Source: JADHUC01 sp964617665 | GTDB lineage: Bacteria; Planctomycetota; Planctomycetia; Pirellulales; Pirellulaceae | Assembly: GCA_964617665.1 (NCBI GenBank) | Contig: CAZUAH010000548.1 | Coordinates: 1 to 9,238 of the forward strand | Length of the DNA: 9,238 nt | Reading direction: 5' to 3' | Shown: piece by piece, positions 1 through 5,700 of the stretch | How positions within the stretch are numbered: the stretch's first letter is position 1 | Layout of the letters: each line of letters opens with the position of its first letter | The notes under the pieces: model-generated | Seen by the model: only the letters and a program-made list of their open reading frames with translations | Told to the model about the DNA's origin: nothing | The model's database searches: none | Position numbers and translations under genes: made by a program

Positions 1-1075
1 CGACAATCTCGCTTTCGGCCCCCAGCCGTTGGCGGAGTTGCACGATTTCGCTCTGCGTCTGTGACAAGTTCTCGGCCAACTCCTGCTGGCGCCCCAGATT
101 CCTAAGCGCCAATGCCAAGTTGTCGGCAACGGCTAGCGTAAACTCCAGATCGTCTGGATCGAGCGAGCGTTCAGCACTGGTGGAATACAAGTGCACCAAT
201 CCGATGATCGCGTTGTCCTGTCGCACAGGCGCACAGATTACGCTGGTCGATTCGATCTCCCCCTTGCTGTCGCAAGTCCCGAGCATGCTGTCGTCGGCCA
301 CGTTCCTAGCCAGCACGGCTTCGCCCTCGCGGAGAACGGTCCCAGCCAAGAAACTGGACACGACGTGATAATTGGCTTCGGAATCCGTATGCGATGCAAC
401 GACCTCCAGTTGCGATACGGTCAATTCCTCATCAGCGTCCCTCGGCCCCACCAACACGCCACCCGCGTTCGCACATGTACCGTCGAAAAGCCCATCCAAG
501 GCTAGTTTCGCCACCGAAGGAACTTCGGTCTCTTTCGCCATATTGAAGGCCAAGCGGCACAATTGCGCGGCGGCCTTGCCCAGCCGTGCCGTACTGGGCG
601 CATCTTTCGCCGGCGTCAGCAATTTCGTCTTGCCCCGACGGTGCACGATCCTGGTGGGTTCGAACCCGTCCAACAAATGCGAATCCCTGGTATCCGAAAC
701 GTATTCGCCAACGACGGTCTCCTCGCCGGTGTCTGTACTCAAACTCAGCTTGCTGCCGGAATCGGCGAAGGCTTTTGACAAGTCGTGCACAAATGCCATC
801 TGACAATTGGCGATTCGGACGATCTCGCCCGGTGAAAGCACATGGTCGCCCTGGACCAACTGATCGCCGACCAACGATCCGTTGCGGCTCTCTAGGTCCC
901 GTAGCGTCCACTCGCCCTGGCTCAGGGAGATTTCAGCGTGGTATCGACTGCATCGTTCATCCTTGATCACGATTTGATTGGTCGATGCGCGTCCCACGGT
1001 AACCGTACGCCCTGGAGTCAGCCGGAACACATCCGACCATTTGGTGCCTTCGCGAATAACCAAATAGGCCAACAT
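1..1075 (-). CDS. FHA-GAF domain regulator, N-terminal part (probable sigma-54-dependent activator)
   Basis: A minus-strand reading frame opens at ATG 1075-1073 and runs without a stop through 358 codons to the left edge, so the C-terminus is missing. Residues about 5-98 form an FHA phosphopeptide-binding domain: G28-R29, the S43-R44-Y45-H46 motif and N65-G66 match the conserved ligand-contacting positions. A linker of about 65 residues follows. Residues about 165-325 look like a GAF sensor domain (ending in IIGLVHLYS and the LEFTLAVADNLALAL helix). Residues about 326-352 form a charged coiled-coil-like helix. In planctomycetes this FHA-GAF-coil order commonly leads into a sigma-54 AAA+ domain and a Fis-type HTH. 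That module is inferred here because it would lie off the window. A purine-rich GGTTGGGG about 8 nt upstream is a weak ribosome-binding site. The gene is divergent from the DUF1598 gene and could regulate it, but nothing in the sequence proves that. An FHA-GAF protein with another output domain is the alternative. Confidence 0.85.
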   Translation of the reverse strand, partial: MLAYLVIREGTKWSDVFRLTPGRTVTVGRASTNQIVIKDERCSRYHAEISLSQGEWTLRDLESRNGSLVGDQLVQGDHVLSPGEIVRIANCQMAFVHDLSKAFADSGSKLSLSTDTGEETVVGEYVSDTRDSHLLDGFEPTRIVHRRGKTKLLTPAKDAPSTARLGKAAAQLCRLAFNMAKETEVPSVAKLALDGLFDGTCANAGGVLVGPRDADEELTVSQLEVVASHTDSEANYHVVSSFLAGTVLREGEAVLARNVADDSMLGTCDSKGEIESTSVICAPVRQDNAIIGLVHLYSTSAERSLDPDDLEFTLAVADNLALALRNLGRQQELAENLSQTQSEIVQLRQRLGAESEIV

Positions 1076-1110
1076 CGAAATACCCCAACCTGGACGAATC
1101 GTAAGATTTA

Positions 1111-1139
1111 TTGCAAATATCTAAATTCCTAGTTATTCT
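1111..1139 (+). promoter_or_regulatory. Candidate sigma-70-type promoter for the DUF1598 gene
   Basis: TTGCAA (1111-1116) and TATTCT (1134-1139) are separated by exactly 17 bp and sit in the most AT-rich stretch of the divergent intergenic region. Each box matches 4 of 6 consensus bases. Transcription from here would give a leader of about 160 nt containing the two hairpins at 1237-1275. The match is weak, and AT-rich DNA gives such matches by chance. The same AT-rich block could also serve the divergent minus-strand regulator gene, whose start is only about 40 bp away. Confidence 0.3.
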
Positions 1140-1164
1140 AAGGTTACACGAAACTCTAGGCCAT

Positions 1165-1238
1165 TTCGATCGTACCAACAGCCGAAAAAACAGTCGGTTG
1201 ATGGTCGTTGAGTGTGAAATCAATGAGTTCGATCGTAC
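1165..1238. repeat. 11-bp direct repeat pair in divergent promoter region
   Basis: TTCGATCGTAC occurs at 1165-1175 and again at 1228-1238. The start-to-start distance is 63 bp, close to six helical turns, so the copies lie on the same face of the DNA. Each copy contains the palindrome CGATCG. The arrangement suits a pair of operator half-sites or a cooperative activator site, but no binding protein can be named from sequence. Chance recurrence remains possible because CGATCG-type strings also appear inside coding sequence in this window. Confidence 0.35.
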
Positions 1239-1275
1239 GGCTGCGCACCATCCAGCCGTTCTTCGGACGACGAAG
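1237..1275 (+). promoter_or_regulatory. Tandem hairpins in the DUF1598 gene leader
   Basis: Two perfect inverted repeats lie back to back: ACGGCTG (1237-1243) with CAGCCGT (1253-1259) around a 9-nt loop, then CTTCG (1261-1265) with CGAAG (1271-1275) around a 5-nt loop. They end 19 nt before the ribosome-binding site. If the promoter is upstream they form a structured 5' leader that could affect mRNA stability or translation. No known riboswitch is recognised. The second stem is short, so its significance is uncertain. Confidence 0.35.
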
Positions 1276-1294
1276 GGGCGAATTCGACGCATCC

Positions 1295-1300
1295 AAGGAG
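1295..1300 (+). promoter_or_regulatory. Ribosome-binding site that fixes the DUF1598 start
   Basis: AAGGAG ends 8 nt before ATG 1309. The frame is open further upstream to an ATG at 1111, but that extension has no comparable site and would bury the signal peptide. This site therefore selects the 1309 start. Confidence 0.75.
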
Positions 1301-1308
1301 TATCACTT

Positions 1309-2676
1309 ATGTGGGCTAACACCGTTATGTGCAAACGTATTTCAACAATGGCGATCGTCTTGGTAGTCAGTGCCCTCGCGCTTCTGCCCACGAGTGCCAT
1401 GGCCCAATTCCTCCAACAGAATCGATCGGTGGGTGGTATTCTGGTGGACCCCTCAGGGACTGTGCGGCAGGCAACGTCCGCCGAGGTACAAGCGGCCCTT
1501 GGGGGCCTGCGGCAAGACATGCAACAACCGGCGCCAGAGTTGAACGGGCATGTCGAAATCCGCAAAATCTCCATGCGAGGTTTAGAGGCGGCGATTCGGG
1601 ATGCACTGGCGAACAACCAGGGGCAATTGCCCGATGAGATCAGGTATTTGGCGGGGATACAGCGGATTCAATACGTGCTGGTTTATCCCGATCAGAACGA
1701 CATCGTGCTGGCTGGTCCAGGAGAGGGTTGGAAGCTGGATGACGACGCCAACGTCGTCGGTATCACCACGGGACAGCCGGTCTTGCGTCTGGAGGACCTG
1801 CTGGTCGCCCTCAGGACAGTTAACGCGGCGCGCACCGAGGGCATCAGTGTCTCAATCGATCCCACGCAGGAAGGCCTTCAAAGGTTCGATGCCTTCATGA
1901 GCCGGCAGAAGACGTTCAATCGCAGCGTTGTCGCCGGGTTGACCAAAGCGATGGGGCCTCAAGAGATCACGTATACCGGCGTTCCGGAGGGCAGTCACTT
2001 TGCCCGCGTGCTGATGATCGCCGACCATCGGATGAAGCGATATGCGATGAATTTTGAGAAGTCGCCCATTAGGGAGATCCCGGGATTCCTGGATCTGCTC
2101 AAGGCGAAAAGGCGGACGCCGAGCAACGCCATGCCCCGTTGGTGGATGGCGTGCAATTATGAGCCGCTGGCTCGCAGCGAAGACCGTCTGGCTTGGGAAC
2201 TGCGAGGACCCGGCGTGAAGGCCATGACCGAAGACGAATTCGTGGCCGCCGATGGCACGGTTCAGGCGACGGGCCAAGAAGACCCCACCGCCAAAGAGTG
2301 GGCGGATCGCCTGACGGACAACTACGAGAAGCTTGCGGAAAAGGATCCGATCTTTGCGGAATTGCGCAACCTGATGGACATGTGCGTCGTGGCCGCGTTG
2401 ATCAAGAAAGAAGACTTGACCGGACTGGCCGGTATCAGTGGTTTTCCACTGCTGACCGGCGCAACCGACGGACTTGCGACCGAAGGCTGGCATGCTCCGC
2501 AGTCGGTTTCCACGCAATGCAGCTACCTGAAGATCGGGCGCAACTACGTGATTACGGCTTCTGGTGGCGTGCAAATCGAATCCTGGGAAGTTGCCAGCAA
2601 CAGCCAAGTGGATGCGAATCTGGAAGGGATCCATTCGAAAGCCGCCCCAACGGATAAGACTTGGCGGTGGAATTAG
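1309..2676 (+). CDS. Secreted DUF1598-family protein
   Basis: This 455-residue protein begins with a clear Sec signal peptide: charged n-region with K9-R10, hydrophobic core at about 14-26, and signal peptidase I site A30-M31-A32 before Q33. The mature part resembles the planctomycete DUF1598 family as I recall it. The features are a GGI-V-P-G opening segment (about 42-50), RKIS at 85-88, the block RYLAGIQRIQYVLVYP (112-127), QNDIVLAGPGEGW (129-141), the SIDPT segment (182-186), MPRWW (275-279), and LAWELRGPGVKAMTEDEF (294-311). The length is normal for a complete family member. There are no transmembrane segments after the signal peptide and no recognisable catalytic motif, so the biochemical role is unknown; it presumably acts outside the cytoplasmic membrane. 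The giant HEAT/ARM/TPR gene follows 57 bp downstream on the same strand, suggesting co-transcription. The family assignment is from memory of conserved blocks and was not searched. Confidence 0.8.
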   Translation: MWANTVMCKRISTMAIVLVVSALALLPTSAMAQFLQQNRSVGGILVDPSGTVRQATSAEVQAALGGLRQDMQQPAPELNGHVEIRKISMRGLEAAIRDALANNQGQLPDEIRYLAGIQRIQYVLVYPDQNDIVLAGPGEGWKLDDDANVVGITTGQPVLRLEDLLVALRTVNAARTEGISVSIDPTQEGLQRFDAFMSRQKTFNRSVVAGLTKAMGPQEITYTGVPEGSHFARVLMIADHRMKRYAMNFEKSPIREIPGFLDLLKAKRRTPSNAMPRWWMACNYEPLARSEDRLAWELRGPGVKAMTEDEFVAADGTVQATGQEDPTAKEWADRLTDNYEKLAEKDPIFAELRNLMDMCVVAALIKKEDLTGLAGISGFPLLTGATDGLATEGWHAPQSVSTQCSYLKIGRNYVITASGGVQIESWEVASNSQVDANLEGIHSKAAPTDKTWRWN

Positions 2677-2696
2677 GAGCCCCTGTTTCGGGCTCC
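2676..2696 (+). promoter_or_regulatory. Hairpin beginning in the DUF1598 stop codon
   Basis: GGAGCCC (2676-2682) and GGGCTCC (2690-2696) form a perfect 7-bp GC-rich stem with a 7-nt loop. The first G is the last base of the TAG stop codon. No T-tract follows, so this is not a canonical intrinsic terminator. It lies in the only gap between two probably co-transcribed genes and may act as an RNA-processing, mRNA-stability or partial-attenuation element. Confidence 0.45.
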
Positions 2697-2733
2697 GACA
2701 ACTCGCGCAATTCATCGGCCAGCAGGGGGCATC

Positions 2734-5700
2734 ATGGGGCCGTGGATCGTTCTTGCAGGGCTCGTCTCCGCCTCCTTGGGCCAATTGGAGGCGGAGGATC
2801 CGGCTCCCGCCTCGAAAGAGGCCATTCAAAAAGCAGTTCGCCAGCTTGGTGATGCGCGATTCTTGGTGCGGCGACGGGCGTCGCAATTCCTGTGGCAGCA
2901 AGGATTGGCTGCCGAACCGGCGTTGAAGCGAGCCGCCGAAAGCGCGGACCGAGAGACTCGTCTACGGGCACGGCGTATCCTGGAAGACTTTCGCTACGGC
3001 ATTCTGCCAAACGTGCCGCCCGACATCGTTGCGATAATTCGGCAATTCCGCGATGGAAATGTCAACACGCGGTCACTCGCTCTGCAGCAATTAGCCGAGC
3101 ATGAGCGATTCGACACGGCCCAGCGTCTGATAGAACTTGAGCCTGAAGTCACTGTGCGCCGCCAGTTTCTCGTTTACTTGATGAAGAACCCTCGCGCGGT
3201 GGACCACTTCCTCGAGTTGGATAGCTTGGAAAAGCTGATTGCATCGGTCGGCGCCGACCAGGAGGAAGCATGGCGGCGCAACGTGGTGGCCCAATTGCTG
3301 TTCTCGGAGACGATGGTCCAGAAACTGGCCGGAAAAGGTCGACTGGACGTATTGGTGAAGGTGGTCGAGCGGGAGAAGTCCGCGGACGTACGGCGGCAAA
3401 TGCTGTCCATGTTGTTCGGGAACCCGCGCGCGGTGGCCTCACTGATCGTACAGGACCAACTGGAATTTGTACTGAAACTGATCGCGAAAGAGCCCGATGG
3501 GCAAACTCGCGCCACTTGGATCACCGGACTATTGGTATCGTCGGATGCCATCAAGAGATTGGTCGAAGAGAACCGCCTGGAACGAGTGCTGGAGTTTGCC
3601 CAGCAGCACCTGGACGCCAAACAACGAAGCACCGTGCTTCAACGCTTGTTCCGGATTCCAACCGTAGTCGAGGCCATTCTGACGAAGCGGGGAATTGACG
3701 GTTTGGTTGCCCTGACGGCGACCGAACGCGATCCTGCAGCTCGTGGGCGAATGGTGGCTGCCCTGGTAGCGTCCTCGGCGGTCCAGCAACACGTACCGGA
3801 AGGTGCTCGGTACGAGCTGACGATCAAATTGGCTCGCGAGGAGAAGGACGCTTCGGCCCGCGGCGAGTACTTGAAGGCGGTCTTGGCCTCCAGAGCCGCG
3901 TACAACCTGCTGCGAGACCAGGAAAGCCGCAAGGCTCTTTGGGATCTGGCCAAAGAGGACGTGGGCAAGACAGCATCGGATTGGCGTGGTCACGTCGTGT
4001 ATCGCATCCTCTGCACGTCGTCATCCGAGGAACTGTTGCGAGATGCCGACGAGACGGTGTGGCTTCTGCGATTCCTGCGCGAAGATCCATCTACACAACA
4101 CAACGTGCGGATCGTCGAGCGAGTAGTCGTAAACTCTCGCCTTCGAGAGACGCTTTTGGGACACGGTCATTTCGATGCCGTGCTTGATCTAGTCCAGGAT
4201 TTGCCCGCCGACAAACGAGGCCGTCTGATGGCCCAACTGTTCTCGGTTGCGGATCCTGTCAAATCGTTGGCAGGCGGAAAATACGTCGAGTTGATGGTGA
4301 AGCTGGCCAAAGACGAGGACGATGCCGAAGCCCGCTGCCAATACCTGCAAGGACTGTTCCAGAACCAAACGGTTATGACTGCGCTGGTCGAGGGCGGCTA
4401 TTACGATGATCTGTGGAAGCTGATATGCCGTGAGGAAGATCCCGTGCGACACGCCACACTGCGCGGCGAGTTTATTAAGACGAACGCCGTGGTGGATGAG
4501 GTCGCGAAGAGGGACCAAGCAGACATGCTGGTCAAGTTCGCCCAGGCCGCCGACAACCAAGAGACGCGGCTCAATTATCTGCGACGGCTTTTCTCAAGCC
4601 AGCCGGCCATGTCGTTGTTGGTCGACAAGGGACACTACGACGTCTTGTTCTCGCTAGCCCAAAGCGATACTGAGGAGTCGTCTCGAGCCGTACTGCTGGG
4701 CGAGTTCTATACGAACACCAGAGTCATCGAACGGCTGATCGAAAAGAAACAGGTGGCCGTCTTGCTCGAATACTCGGAGCGGCATGCGGAGGAGGAGCAA
4801 CTTCAGATCATTTGGCAGCGACTGTTCTACAACCAGCAAGTTGTAGCGGCTCTAGCCCAACAAGGCCGAACCGAGGCGATGATCGCGTTGGCTCAGCGGC
4901 AGGAGGACAAGTACTTTCGAGCCACCTTGATCCGTTCGATTTTCTCCGTGCCCGCGGTCCTCGCGATGAATGCCGAAAGCAAGGCTCTGGTGGAAATGTT
5001 TCGCCTGCTTCAGAAGGAGACTACCAATACGCGCCAACAGGTTTACTACGCTATCACCAATCGAACGGAGACTGTCGCGACGCTGATCGAGAAAGGCGGA
5101 CTTGATGGTCTGCTCGGTGGACTGGAGCTGGAGTCGCGTCCCGATACTCGCGGACAAATGCTCGCCCGGATCATCGGCCACGAGAAGGTGGTGGCACACC
5201 TGGTAGCGAAGAAACGCTTGGAGTTGATTCTCCGGTTGGCTCGTGAACAGGAGGACGAGAAGGCTCAGCAGCAGTTCTTCCAGGGGCTGTTCTCCAGTAC
5301 GACGGCGATCGCGGCTTTGCTGGAACAGGGCCACTACGAAGCCTTGCACGAATTGGCGTCCAGCGTCAGCGATTCAAACCGTCGAGCCCAACACCTCGCG
5401 CAATTGTTGACCAACTCGAGCACGATCCAGCACTTGGTGGCAGTCAAGAAGATCGGGCTGTTGCTGACTCTGGCAGACGAGACCAACGACGATCAGGCCC
5501 GCCGTACGGTCCTCACACGCATCCTCCACAGTTCCAGCGCAGTTGCGGCGCTCGTTGAACACGGCGGCTTCGATCGGCTGGTGACGATGTGCCGATCTGT
5601 GTCCGACGCAAGCGCCCGTCGTCGATTGCTTGCCGAATTGTTGCGGTCTGAAAAGGCGATCGAGCAATTGGCTGCAGCCGAGACGCTTCGTCCGACTATT

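Noticed and set aside
432..911. Minus- and plus-strand frames inside the left-end regulator.
   Set aside because: The frame opening at 1075 on the minus strand contains clear FHA and GAF motifs throughout and explains the region; the other frames are shadows.
1179..1200. Possible inverted repeat around the A-tract (CAACAGCCG with CGGTTG).
   Set aside because: It needs a 2-nt bulge in a 6-bp stem; too weak to report as a feature.
957..1616. A 219-codon minus-strand frame spanning the divergent intergenic region.
   Set aside because: It overlaps the start of the FHA-GAF gene in another frame, the promoter region and the DUF1598 signal peptide, and its composition looks like non-coding translation.
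1852..2901. A 349-codon open frame on the minus strand.
   Set aside because: It lies antisense to the well-supported DUF1598 gene, runs across the intergenic gap into the next gene, and its translation shows no family likeness or signal. It is a by-product of codon bias on the other strand.
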